Assembly: GCF_036178145.1 (NCBI RefSeq)
Contig: NZ_CP108067.1
Coordinates: 1,116,001-1,180,000, forward strand
Reading direction: 5' to 3'
From: Streptomyces sp. NBC_00273
GTDB taxonomy: Bacteria > Actinomycetota > Actinomycetes > Streptomycetales > Streptomycetaceae
Length of the DNA: 64,000 nucleotides
In this document: piece by piece, positions 37,843 to 45,907 of the stretch
Numbering within the stretch: position 1 is the stretch's first letter
Layout of the letters: each line of letters opens with the position of its first letter
Position numbers and translations under genes: made by a program
Notes under the pieces: generated by a model
Told to the model about the DNA's origin: nothing
What the model saw: the letters and a program-made list of their open reading frames with translations, nothing else
Database searches by the model: none

Positions 37843-39168
37843 ATGCGCCGCAGCATGCTCGGCAGGCTCGCCGTCGCCGCCTGCTCCCTCTCCCTGCTGA
37901 CCGCCTTCGCGCCCGCCGCCGCCGCGCAGGCCGACGGCAGCCACGACCGTCCGTACAAGAAGGTCGGCTACTTCACCCAATGGGGTGTCTACGGACGGGA
38001 CTTCCAGGTCCAGGACCTGGAGGCGAACGGCTCCGCCGGCAAGCTCACCCACATCAACTACGCCTTCGGCAACGTCAGTCCGCAGGGCAAGTGCTTCACC
38101 GGAAACGTGCCCGGCGAGGCCGACGCGTGGGCCGACTACGTGCGCCCCCTCGACGCGGCGAACTCCGTCGACGGGGTGGCCGACACCGGCGAGCAGCCCC
38201 TCGCCGGCAACTTCAACCAGCTGCGCGAGCTCAAGGCCAAGCACCCCGGCCTCAAGGTGCTGATCTCGTTGGGCGGCTGGAGCTGGTCCACGCACTTCTC
38301 GGACGCCGCGCTCACCCCGGCTTCCCGCAAGGCCTTCGTCCGGTCCTGCATCGACCTCTACATCAAGGGCGACCTCCCCCAGGACGGCGCCCGCGGCGGA
38401 GCCGGAGCGGCCGCCGGCGTGTTCGACGGGATCGACCTCGACTGGGAGTGGCCCGGCTCCGCGGGTGACACCGACACGAAGTACCGGCCCGAGGACAAGC
38501 AGAACTTCACCGCGCTCGTGAAGGAGTTCCGCACGCAGCTCGACGCGTACGCGCGGAGCCAGAAGAAGAAGACCGCGTACGAACTGACCGCCTTCGTCCC
38601 GACCGCCCCGGCCAAGATCGACGCGGGCTTCGACGTCCGCCGGATCATGCGCGACCTCGACTTCGTGACCCTGCAGGGCTACGACTTCCACGTCTCCGGC
38701 GAGCCGAGGACCGCCCAGCAGTCCGCGCTCCGCGCCCGGGGCGACTTCAGCGTCGACGGGACGGTTGACGCCTGGCTCCGGCGCGGCGCGCCCGCGCACA
38801 AGCTGGTGATGGGCATGCCGTTCTACGGACAGGGCTGGACCGGCGTCAGCGGTGGCGGGGACGGCATGGGGCAGCCGGCCACGGGCCCGGCACCGGCCAC
38901 CTGGTCCGCCGGGTACGAGGACTACAAGGTGCTGAAGAAGCTGGCCGACTCCGGCACCTACACGCTCCACCGGGACCGGCGCGGCGGCCACGCCTGGCTG
39001 TTCGACGGCACCACGCTGTGGACGTACGACGACCCGCAGGTGTTGCGCGCCAAGACCGGGTACGTCCGCGAACACGGCCTCGGCGGAGCGATGTTCTGGT
39101 CGCTCGACGCCGACACCGCGGACGGCGAGCTGATGACGGCCGTCGACCGGGGCCTGCGCGGCCGCTGA
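37843..39168 (+). CDS. secreted GH18 chitinase
   Basis: A 441-residue chitinase cleaving beta-1,4-linked N-acetylglucosamine. Residues 1-30 are a Sec signal. The TIM barrel carries the GH18 catalytic motif DGIDLDWEWP with catalytic acid Glu202, the SLGGWSWS substrate loop (about 145) and the MGMPFYGQGW and MFWSLDADTADGELM end blocks. No carbohydrate-binding module is present. The start is the ATG at 37843, after GCAAAGGAAGCCC. A DasR-type operator and promoter lie 65-85 bp upstream. A terminator follows. It should be induced by chitin degradation products. Confidence 0.95.
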   Translation: MRRSMLGRLAVAACSLSLLTAFAPAAAAQADGSHDRPYKKVGYFTQWGVYGRDFQVQDLEANGSAGKLTHINYAFGNVSPQGKCFTGNVPGEADAWADYVRPLDAANSVDGVADTGEQPLAGNFNQLRELKAKHPGLKVLISLGGWSWSTHFSDAALTPASRKAFVRSCIDLYIKGDLPQDGARGGAGAAAGVFDGIDLDWEWPGSAGDTDTKYRPEDKQNFTALVKEFRTQLDAYARSQKKKTAYELTAFVPTAPAKIDAGFDVRRIMRDLDFVTLQGYDFHVSGEPRTAQQSALRARGDFSVDGTVDAWLRRGAPAHKLVMGMPFYGQGWTGVSGGGDGMGQPATGPAPATWSAGYEDYKVLKKLADSGTYTLHRDRRGGHAWLFDGTTLWTYDDPQVLRAKTGYVREHGLGGAMFWSLDADTADGELMTAVDRGLRGR

Positions 39169-39188
39169 CCGGGGCCGCACCAGACCGG

Positions 39189-39226
39189 CGCCGCCGGGCC
39201 GCGGAAAACCATCCGGCCCGGCGGCG
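39189..39226 (+). terminator. terminator hairpin of the chitinase gene
   Basis: CGCCGCCGGGCCG and CGGCCCGGCGGCG pair over 13 bp with a 12-nt loop, 20 bp after the stop. Confidence 0.75.
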
Positions 39227-39236
39227 TCCCTCCACG

Positions 39237-39242
39237 TACGCT
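39237..39242 (+). promoter_or_regulatory. -10 element TACGCT, leaderless start of the serpin gene
   Basis: TACGCT ends seven bases before ATG 39250. There is no ribosome binding site, and the chitinase terminator sits just upstream, so a leaderless transcript starting at the ATG is likely. Confidence 0.4.
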
Positions 39243-39249
39243 CCCCCGC

Positions 39250-40455
39250 ATGAGGAACTCGACGGTACGGGCGGTCAATCAGCTGACGGCGCGCTGGGCT
39301 TCGGTCGCGCACACCCCGGACGGGAACACGGGCACCGTGTTCACCGCGGCCGGGCTCTGGCCGCTGCTCGCCCTGCTCGCGGACGGCTCGGGCGGCCCGG
39401 CCCGCGCCGAACTGGCACAGGCCCTGGACATACCTGCCGAGGCCGCGGGTCCGGCCGCCCGGGAGCTGCTCGCCGCCCTGGCCGGCGTACGGGGTCTTCG
39501 GACGGCGACCGGCCTGTGGACCGGTGCCGGGCTCCCCCTGGAGGAGGACTGGTCGGCGCAGCTCCCGGCCGGCGCCCGGGGAACACTGACCGGGGACCCG
39601 GACGCCGACGCCAAGGCGCTCGACGCGTGGGCTTCGGAGCGGACCAACGGGCTGATCGAGCGCATGCCGGTGGTCCTGGACGAGGACACCCTGTTGGTCC
39701 TCGCCTCCGCGCTCACGCTGCGGCTGCGGTGGATCCAGCCGTTCGGCGAGTGGATCGGGGAGCCGCACACCGGCCCGTGGGCCGGGCGCAGCGTGCGCAT
39801 GCTGCACCGCAACACCTCGCTGCTCGACCGGGTCCGGGTGGCGCACGGCCCCACCGGTGCGGTCACCCTGCTGGAGGTCGTCGGGGCGGCGGGCGTGGAC
39901 GTCCACCTCGTACTGGGCGAGCCCGAAGCGCCGGCCGGTGGCACGCTCACCACCGGGATCGCCGCCGTCACGAGGGCCCTCCCCGCCACGGGAGCGAGCC
40001 TGCTCCCCGACGGGCGCCCCGGTCCGGGACTGGCGGTCGGCACGGTGGCCGCCTACTCCCCCGAACCCCAGCTGGACATCCAGACGGTGGCCTTCGACGT
40101 GCGGTCGGAGCACGACCTCCTGGACCACGCCCGGCTGTTCGGGCTGGAGACCGCCACCGACACGGATCGCGGCCACTTCCCCGGCGTCAGCTCCCGGCCG
40201 CTGGCGATCACTTCGGCCCGGCAGTCCGCGATGGCCCGGTTCGAGTCCACGGGCTTCGAGACCGCCGCCGTCACCGCCTTCGGCATCGCCGCGGGCTGCG
40301 CGCCGACGCGGCCCAGGTACCGGGCCCGCCGGGCCGAGGTGCACTTCGACAGGCCGTTCGGGTTCCTGGCCGTCCACCGGACCTCGCGGCTGGTGCTGGC
40401 GGCCGGCTGGGTCGCCGAACCCGACGCCTACGAGCCCGAGCCCGACGACTTCTAG
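39250..40455 (+). CDS. serpin family protein
   Basis: A 401-residue protein with the serpin fold, without a signal peptide, so probably intracellular or released by other routes. The N-terminal helix opens FTAAGLWPLLALLADGSGGPARAELAQAL. The region ETAAVTAFGIAAG lies where the reactive-centre loop begins, and the C-terminus has FGFLAVHRTSRLVLAAGWV, the typical final strands. The hinge is degenerate, so proteinase inhibition is uncertain. The stop TAG shares bases with the stop of the convergent kinase gene through CTAG. Confidence 0.8.
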   Translation: MRNSTVRAVNQLTARWASVAHTPDGNTGTVFTAAGLWPLLALLADGSGGPARAELAQALDIPAEAAGPAARELLAALAGVRGLRTATGLWTGAGLPLEEDWSAQLPAGARGTLTGDPDADAKALDAWASERTNGLIERMPVVLDEDTLLVLASALTLRLRWIQPFGEWIGEPHTGPWAGRSVRMLHRNTSLLDRVRVAHGPTGAVTLLEVVGAAGVDVHLVLGEPEAPAGGTLTTGIAAVTRALPATGASLLPDGRPGPGLAVGTVAAYSPEPQLDIQTVAFDVRSEHDLLDHARLFGLETATDTDRGHFPGVSSRPLAITSARQSAMARFESTGFETAAVTAFGIAAGCAPTRPRYRARRAEVHFDRPFGFLAVHRTSRLVLAAGWVAEPDAYEPEPDDF

Positions 40456-41444
40456 CCCGACGCCATCCGGCCGGAGCGGCGGTGGACGGCCGCCAGCGCC
40501 GCCGTCTCGCTGAAGGCGGGCACGCGCCCGGTGCCGCCGCGGCCGGAGACCGAGAGCGAGGCCGCGGCGGTGCCGTACGCCACGGCGTCCTCGAGGGTGT
40601 CCCCGAGGACGAGCCGGGCGGTGGTGGTGCCGGTGAAGCAGTCCCCCGCACCGGTCGCGTCCACCGGCTCGGGATTGACCGGCACGGGAAGGTACGCCGC
40701 CCGCGTGCCGTCGTCCAGCAACAGCCGGTCGGCGCCCGTGGTGACCACGACCGTACGGGCGCCCAGCGCACGGCAGCGGGCGGCCGCGGCGCGCGGGTCG
40801 GCGGTGTCCACGAGGGCCCGCGCGTCGGCCGGGCAGGAGGCCTTGAGCAGCCCGGTCAGCGGCGCGATCTCCGCCAGCAGCTCCCGGGCCTCGGCCGGTC
40901 CGGTCAGTCGGGAGCGGAAGTTGGGGTCGTACGTCACGTGCCCGCCCGCCCCGTGCACCAGGCGGGCTGCGGCCCGTACGGCATCGCGGCTGCTCGGCGA
41001 CAGGGCGCCGGTGATGCCGCTGGTGACGAGCGCGCCGCAGCCGGTCAGCAGGTCCCGCCAGGATGCGACGTGCCCGGGTCCCAGGGTGGATCCGGCGCTG
41101 TGCGTGCGCCAGTAGACGAACTCGCGGTCGCCGTCGGTGTCGGCGGACAGCAGGTAGGCGCCGTTGGGGCGCGGGGCGCGGCGGACGTGGGAGACGTCCA
41201 CGCCGAGTGCGGCGGCCCGGTCCAACAGCGGGACGCTGAGTTCGTCGTCGCCGACCACGGCGAGCAGGGCGGTACGGGCGCCGGCGGCGGACGCGGCGGC
41301 CGCCGCGTTGAGGGCGTCCCCGGAGTAGGAGATGCGGGCCGGGGTGCCGTCGGCCGCTTCGCGCAGGGCGGTGCCCGCGTGGATCTCGACCAGGACCTCG
41401 CCGAGTACGAGCACGTCGTAGTGCGGGTCGGCTCCTCCGGCCAC
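40452..41444 (-). CDS. kdgK: 2-keto-3-deoxygluconate kinase, PfkB family
   Basis: A 330-residue ribokinase-family sugar kinase. The N-terminal glycine pair (SGDALNAAAAASAAG) and the PfkB signature 2 with the catalytic Asp (VDATGAGDCFTGTTT) are present. With a KDPG/KDG aldolase two bases upstream and an IclR regulator divergent, it most likely phosphorylates 2-keto-3-deoxygluconate. The start is the GTG at 41444, only 2 bp past the aldolase stop, so coupled translation is expected. The 3' end overlaps the serpin stop by four bases. Confidence 0.85.
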   Translation of the reverse strand: MAGGADPHYDVLVLGEVLVEIHAGTALREAADGTPARISYSGDALNAAAAASAAGARTALLAVVGDDELSVPLLDRAAALGVDVSHVRRAPRPNGAYLLSADTDGDREFVYWRTHSAGSTLGPGHVASWRDLLTGCGALVTSGITGALSPSSRDAVRAAARLVHGAGGHVTYDPNFRSRLTGPAEARELLAEIAPLTGLLKASCPADARALVDTADPRAAAARCRALGARTVVVTTGADRLLLDDGTRAAYLPVPVNPEPVDATGAGDCFTGTTTARLVLGDTLEDAVAYGTAAASLSVSGRGGTGRVPAFSETAALAAVHRRSGRMASG

Positions 41445-41446
41445 GG

Positions 41447-42148
41447 TCAGTTTCCCGCGGCGGCGTCGCAGGAGCCGCAGCACGGCGGCGCCGTACCGGC
41501 GAACACGGCGGCCAGTTCGCCCGGGTCGCACGGCAGGCCGCCGCCGATCCCGACGGCCGTCGCGCCGGCGGCGAGCCAGTCCGGGACCTCGGCGGGCCGG
41601 ATGCCGCCGGTCGGGACGATCACCGCCCCGGGCAGGACGGCCCGGAGGGAGCGCACGAACCCGGGGCCGCCGACGTGCGCCGGGAAGACCTTGGCGGCTC
41701 CGGCGGCCCGGACGGCGGCGGCGATCTCGCCGGGGGTGAACCCGCCCTCGATGAACACGGCTTCACGGCGTACGGCCACCGCGCGGACCTCGGGGGCCGG
41801 GTAGGGGGAGATCAGGAAGGCGGCGCCCGCGTCGAGGGCCGTCTCCGCCTGCGCGGTGGTGGTGACCGTGCCGACGCCGATCAGCGCCGGACGGCCGTGG
41901 ACGTCGTTCAGCGCGGCGGTGCGGGTCACGGCGGCCGCCCAGCCGGGGGTGGAGGTGGTGAGCTCGACGGCGCGGCAGCCGGCGGCGAGCAGGTCGGTGG
42001 TGTGGCGGACGGCCTCGTCGGCGTCGCCGTTGCGCAGCACGGGCAGCACGCGCTGGGCCGCCAGCACCGCGTAGAGGTGCTCCGACCGATCGCCGGACAC
42101 GTGGCATGGCGCACGGCCGGACAGGTGGCCTGACGGGTGATCGGGCAA
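41447..42148 (-). CDS. eda: 2-dehydro-3-deoxyphosphogluconate (KDPG) aldolase
   Basis: A 233-residue class I aldolase that cleaves KDPG to pyruvate and glyceraldehyde 3-phosphate. The TIM-barrel motifs are VLPVLRNGDADEAVRHTTDLLAAGCRAVELT, LIGVGTVTTTAQAETALDAGAAFLISP and KVFPAHVGGPGFVRSL, whose Lys is the Schiff-base residue. The start TTG at 42148 is chosen because AAGGGGAGGG precedes it by four bases. It is the first gene of the unit with the kinase. A 17-bp palindrome lies 29 bp upstream. Confidence 0.87.
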   Translation of the reverse strand: MPDHPSGHLSGRAPCHVSGDRSEHLYAVLAAQRVLPVLRNGDADEAVRHTTDLLAAGCRAVELTTSTPGWAAAVTRTAALNDVHGRPALIGVGTVTTTAQAETALDAGAAFLISPYPAPEVRAVAVRREAVFIEGGFTPGEIAAAVRAAGAAKVFPAHVGGPGFVRSLRAVLPGAVIVPTGGIRPAEVPDWLAAGATAVGIGGGLPCDPGELAAVFAGTAPPCCGSCDAAAGN

Positions 42149-42176
42149 CGGACCCTCCCCTTCGCTCCACGCACTT

Positions 42177-42193
42177 GTTCCACGTAGTGGAAC
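42177..42193. promoter_or_regulatory. IclR-type operator between kdg operon and its regulator
   Basis: GTTCCAC-GTA-GTGGAAC is a perfect 17-bp inverted repeat in the 101-bp divergent spacer between the aldolase start and the IclR gene. Its shape fits IclR-family operators, so it should carry the repressor of both genes. Confidence 0.75.
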
Positions 42194-42249
42194 GTCGTAC
42201 CGTGTGACGGAACCATGTGGTCGAGACCCTACCCAGGCCAGGAGCGCTC

Positions 42250-43035
42250 GTGTCAATGGATGAGGCGGCAGCGGGAGGTCGTGCGGGGCGGACCTCCGCG
42301 GCCGGTTCCGCCCTGGAGAAGTCCCTGCGCGTTCTGGAGGCGGTGGCCGCACCCGGCGGCCCGCACCGCCTCGCCGATGTGACGGCGGCGGCCGCGGTGC
42401 CCAAGTCGAGCACCTTCCGCATCCTGGCCTCGCTGATCGAGCAGGGCTTCGTACGCCAGGAGGCCGACAGCCGGTACGGGGTGGGGCCGCGGCTGCGCGG
42501 GCTTTCCGCCCTGGTCGGCGCCGGGGAGCCGGCCAGCATCGGGCGCATCCTCGGCGAACTGGGGCGGGCCACCCGCCAGACGGTCCATCTGGCCCTGCAC
42601 GGCGGGCGGACCATCACCTACATCCGCAAGCTGGAGAGCGAGGACCAGCCCATCCGGACGGCCTCCCGCGTCGGCATGCGCATGCCGCTGCACACGACCG
42701 CGATCGGCAAGAGCATCCTGGCCCTGCTGCCCGCCGAGGAGGTACGGGAACTGATCGACGCGACCGGGCTGCCGCGCCGGACGCCGCACACGCTCACGAC
42801 CGCACGGGCCCTACAGGCCCAACTGGCGGCGGTCCGCGCCCGGGGCTTCGCCGTCGACGACGAGGAGAACGAGCCCACCATCCGCTGCATCGGCGCCGCG
42901 ATCCTCGGTCCGGCGGGCCGGCCGGTCGGCGGGGTCAGCGTCACCACCGTCACGTTCCTGGTCTCCCGCGAGGAGATCGAGGCGTACGCGCCGGCTCTGC
43001 GCGCGGCCGCGGAGGCCCTGGCTCCGCTGCTGTGA
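42250..43035 (+). CDS. IclR family transcriptional regulator (KdgR-like)
   Basis: A 261-residue regulator with an IclR winged helix (LRVLEAVAAPGGPHRLADVTAAAAVPKSSTFRILASL) and a GAF-like effector domain (VGMRMPLHTTAIGKSILALLPAEEV, DDEENEPTIRCIGAAIL). It is divergent from the KDG kinase/aldolase operon and shares a palindrome with it, so the effector is probably KDG or KDPG. GTG at 42250 follows AGGAG by 5 nt; ATG at 42256 is the alternative. Confidence 0.88.
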   Translation: MSMDEAAAGGRAGRTSAAGSALEKSLRVLEAVAAPGGPHRLADVTAAAAVPKSSTFRILASLIEQGFVRQEADSRYGVGPRLRGLSALVGAGEPASIGRILGELGRATRQTVHLALHGGRTITYIRKLESEDQPIRTASRVGMRMPLHTTAIGKSILALLPAEEVRELIDATGLPRRTPHTLTTARALQAQLAAVRARGFAVDDEENEPTIRCIGAAILGPAGRPVGGVSVTTVTFLVSREEIEAYAPALRAAAEALAPLL

Positions 43036-43092
43036 CCCCTGTTGGAGGGCCCCGGTGGAAGGCGCCGGAAACCCTTCGGGAAAATTCTTCCG

Positions 43093-43105
43093 GATAACTG
43101 TTATC
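43093..43105 (+). promoter_or_regulatory. GATAAC-t-GTTATC palindrome upstream of the sigma-CAP gene
   Basis: A perfect 13-bp inverted repeat lies 67 bp before the start codon, next to an AT-rich segment. It is a candidate operator. The region also holds GGAAAC, which resembles an ECF-type -35 element. Confidence 0.45.
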
Positions 43106-43171
43106 GACGCCCCCGTCGACGGTCTCCCATGTATCGGGCATCATCGACCGCCGGTACGGACAGGGAATCAC

Positions 43172-44803
43172 ATGACTACTCAGCACACCGCAGCGCTCGT
43201 GGCAGCGGCGCGCGCGGGCGACCTGCGCGCGCAGGACGAGCTCGTCAGCACCCATCTCCCGCTCGTCTACAACATCGTCGGGCGGGCCCTCAACGGGTCC
43301 TGCGACGTGGACGACGTGGTGCAGGACACGATGCTGCGGGCGCTCGACGGGCTGGGCGGCCTGCGGGCGGACGAGAGCTTCCGGTCCTGGCTGGTGGCGA
43401 TCGCGATGAACCGCGTGCGGGCGCACTGGCAGGCCCGGCAGAGCGGCTTCGGCGAGAGCACGCTGGAGGCCGCGAGCGACGTCGCCGACCCGGGTGCCGA
43501 CTTCGTCGACCTGACCGTCGTCCGCCTCCAGCTCGCCGGACAGCGGCGCGAGACGGCCCGCGCCACCCGCTGGCTGGAGCCGGAGGACCGGGCGCTGCTG
43601 TCGCTGTGGTGGCTGGAGTGCGCCGGGGAACTGACCCGGGCCGAGGTGGCCAGTGCGCTGGAGCTGTCCCCGCAGCACACGGCGGTCCGGGTGCAGCGGA
43701 TGAAGGCGCAGCTGGAGTCGGCCCGCGTGGTGGAGCGCGCGCTGGACACCCATCCGGCGTGCGAGGAGCTGCGGACCGTGATGGCGGGCTGGGACGGGCA
43801 GCCCTCGGCGCTGTGGCGCAAGCGAATAGCCCGGCACGCCCGTGAATGCGTACGTTGCTCCGGTCTGTGGAGCGGGCTGGTTCCGGCGGAGGGCCTGCTG
43901 GCCGGTCTGGCCCTGGTACCGGTCTCGGCGGCCCTGCTCGCAGGGGTCAAGACGGCGGGGACGGCCGGCTTCGCCCCCGCGAGCGTTGCCTTCGCCGAAG
44001 GTGTCGACGGGGGCTTCGGCGGTGGCTTCGACGACGCGGCGACCCAGCTCACCCCGGTGGCCGACGTGGGCGGCGGTGGCCGCGGCGCGCTGCGCAAGCG
44101 CCGGCAGGGCCGCCGCCGGGTGGTCGGCGGTGCGGTGCTCGCGGCCTGTGTCGCGGGCGGCGGGCTCGTGTACCTCGGGGGGCTGCCCGGTTCCGGTGAC
44201 ACCAAGGAGGGCGCCGCCGCGCCCGCGACCCCGCTGGCCGCGCTCTCGGCGACCGAATCAGCTGCTCCGCCCTCGGAGTCGGCCTCCCCCTCCGCGTCCC
44301 CCTCGCCCTCCGCGTCGGCCTCCGCCTCGCCGAGCCCGTCGGCGAGCCCGAGCCCGACGCAGTCCAAGAGCAAGTCCCCGAGCCCGAAGGCCTCGGCGGC
44401 CAAGCCGGCACCCGCCCCGCCGTCGGGCGTGGCCGGCCAGGTCGTGGCGCTGGTCAACAGCGAGCGGGCGGCGGCCGGCTGCGGCCCCCTCAAGGAGGAC
44501 CCGCAGCTGCGTGCGGCGGCTCAGGGGCACTCCGACGACATGGCGTCCCGGGACTACTTCGACCACACCAGCCCCGACGGCAAGGACCCGGGCGACCGGA
44601 CGACCGCGGCCGGCTACCGCTGGTCGACGTACGGGGAGAACATCGCGCGGGGCCAGCAGACGGCCCAGTCGGTCATGGACTCCTGGATGAAGAGCCCGGG
44701 CCACAAGGCGAACATCCTCAACTGCTCCTTCAAGGACATCGGCGTGGGCATCCACCAGGGCTCGGGCGGCCCCTGGTGGACCCAGAACTTCGGCGCGCGG
44801 TAG
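43172..44803 (+). CDS. ECF-like sigma factor fused to zinc finger, TM helix and extracellular CAP domain
   Basis: A 543-residue multi-domain protein. Residues about 5-80 are sigma region 2 (LVYNIVGRALNGSCDVDDVVQDTMLRALDG) and about 120-190 region 4 (LTRAEVASALELSPQHTAVRVQRMKAQL). A HxxxCxxC zinc motif (His222, Cys226, Cys229) resembles the anti-sigma zinc finger. A hydrophobic helix lies about 317-337, preceded by a basic KRRQGRRR. Then comes a Ser/Pro linker, and a CAP (SCP/PR-1) domain from about 420. The CAP domain should sit outside, the sigma domains inside. A second hydrophobic stretch at about 241-260 makes topology uncertain. Such a chain could couple cell-wall sensing to transcription. 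AGGGAA precedes ATG 43172. No protease-cleavage site is known. Confidence 0.88.
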   Translation: MTTQHTAALVAAARAGDLRAQDELVSTHLPLVYNIVGRALNGSCDVDDVVQDTMLRALDGLGGLRADESFRSWLVAIAMNRVRAHWQARQSGFGESTLEAASDVADPGADFVDLTVVRLQLAGQRRETARATRWLEPEDRALLSLWWLECAGELTRAEVASALELSPQHTAVRVQRMKAQLESARVVERALDTHPACEELRTVMAGWDGQPSALWRKRIARHARECVRCSGLWSGLVPAEGLLAGLALVPVSAALLAGVKTAGTAGFAPASVAFAEGVDGGFGGGFDDAATQLTPVADVGGGGRGALRKRRQGRRRVVGGAVLAACVAGGGLVYLGGLPGSGDTKEGAAAPATPLAALSATESAAPPSESASPSASPSPSASASASPSPSASPSPTQSKSKSPSPKASAAKPAPAPPSGVAGQVVALVNSERAAAGCGPLKEDPQLRAAAQGHSDDMASRDYFDHTSPDGKDPGDRTTAAGYRWSTYGENIARGQQTAQSVMDSWMKSPGHKANILNCSFKDIGVGIHQGSGGPWWTQNFGAR

Positions 44804-44851
44804 GAAGCGGTACGGAGCGGTCCCCCGGCCCGGCGGCGCCGAGCCCGCACG

Positions 44852-45715
44852 TCAGTGCCGCAGGCCCCGCAGCCCCCGCAGCTTCTCCGGGTTGACGGTG
44901 ATGCGCAGCGCGGTGATCCGGCCGTCGGCGGCCTCGAAGGTCATGGCGCCGACGGTCGCGCTGTTGTGGACCAGCAGCAGGCCGGGCTCGCCATTAATCT
45001 CGGCGAGCCGCATCGCCCCGTCGCGGACCTCGGACTTGGCCAGGACGCCGAGCCACCAGCGGGCGACGTGGTCGGCTCCGTGCAGCGGACGGCGGGCGGC
45101 GGTGACGATGCCGCCGCCGTCGGCCCAGGAGACGACGTCGGGGGCGAGGACCGTGAGCACCTCGCCGAGGTCTCCGCCGAGGCAGGCCTGCCGGAACTTC
45201 TCGACGATCTCCCGCTGTTCGGCCGCCTTGGCGGTGAAGCGGGGGCGGCGGGACCGGACGTGTTCGCGGGCCCGGTGCGCGGATTGGCGGACGCTCGCCT
45301 CGGACTTCCCGACGACCCCGGCGATCTCGGCGTAGGAGTACCCGAACACCTCGCGGAGCATGAACACGGCGCGCTCGGTCGGGGTCAGGGTCTCCAGTAC
45401 GACCAGGACCGCCATGGACACGGTGTCGGCGAGTTCGGCTTCCTCGGCGATGTCGGGCGAGGTGAGGAGGGGTTCGGGGAGCCAGGGTCCGACGTAGGCC
45501 TCGCGGACGACCTGGGCCGACCTGAGCCGGTTGAGGCTCAGGTTCGTGACGGTGCGCACCAGGTAGGCCCTGGGGTTCTCGACGGCAGTGCGGTCCGTGC
45601 GGTGCCAGGCGAGCCAGGCGTCCTGCACGATGTCCTCGGCGTCGGCGACGCTGCCCAGCATCCGGTAGGCCGTACCGAACAGCAGGCGCCGGTGCTCCTC
45701 GAAAGTCTCACTCAT
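44852..45715 (-). CDS. ECF41-type RNA polymerase sigma factor (SigJ-like)
   Basis: A 287-residue ECF sigma factor of the type with a C-terminal SnoaL-like domain. Region 2 is RLLFGTAYRMLGSVADAEDIVQDAWLAW, region 4 includes LTPTERAVFMLREVFGYSYAEIAGVVGKSEASVRQSAHRAREH, and the SnoaL part (FRQACLGGDLGEVLTVLAPDVVSWADGGG) regulates activity without an anti-sigma factor. In this class the gene commonly neighbours the epimerase/oxidoreductase/CMD (COE) gene it controls; here a fragment of such a gene lies beside it. ATG at 45715 is the start. Confidence 0.88.
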   Translation of the reverse strand: MSETFEEHRRLLFGTAYRMLGSVADAEDIVQDAWLAWHRTDRTAVENPRAYLVRTVTNLSLNRLRSAQVVREAYVGPWLPEPLLTSPDIAEEAELADTVSMAVLVVLETLTPTERAVFMLREVFGYSYAEIAGVVGKSEASVRQSAHRAREHVRSRRPRFTAKAAEQREIVEKFRQACLGGDLGEVLTVLAPDVVSWADGGGIVTAARRPLHGADHVARWWLGVLAKSEVRDGAMRLAEINGEPGLLLVHNSATVGAMTFEAADGRITALRITVNPEKLRGLRGLRH

Positions 45716-45748
45716 GATCACCACGGTGTCATTCGTGCACCCGGATGA

Positions 45749-45907
45749 TCAAGGGATGTCCACCGGGTCAGCCTCCGGCAGTGCGCGCAGCCCTTCGACG
45801 CGGTCCGCGTGGCCCGGCGCCCAGCCGAGTTCGGCCCCGGCCCGGGCGTTGGACACGTACATGCCGGTCGTGACCATCCGGTGGGCGTGCACGCCCCGGC
45901 GCGGGTC
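45749..45907 (-). pseudogene. C-terminal fragment of an NAD-dependent epimerase/dehydratase
   Basis: Fifty-two codons ending in TGA at 45749 (GMYVSNARAGAELGWAPGHAD, then RVEGLRALPEADPVDIP) resemble the end of extended short-chain dehydrogenases, with their RA-x-ELGW motif. The fragment fills the spacer between the sigma factor and glutamate decarboxylase and shares bases with the decarboxylase stop. It is probably what remains of the COE partner gene of the ECF41 sigma factor. Confidence 0.55.

Noticed and set aside
43893..43952. Hydrophobic stretch of the sigma-CAP protein as a certain first TM helix
   Set aside because: It directly follows the zinc finger and is flanked by few charges; counting it would place the CAP domain inside. 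I keep one TM helix but note the doubt.
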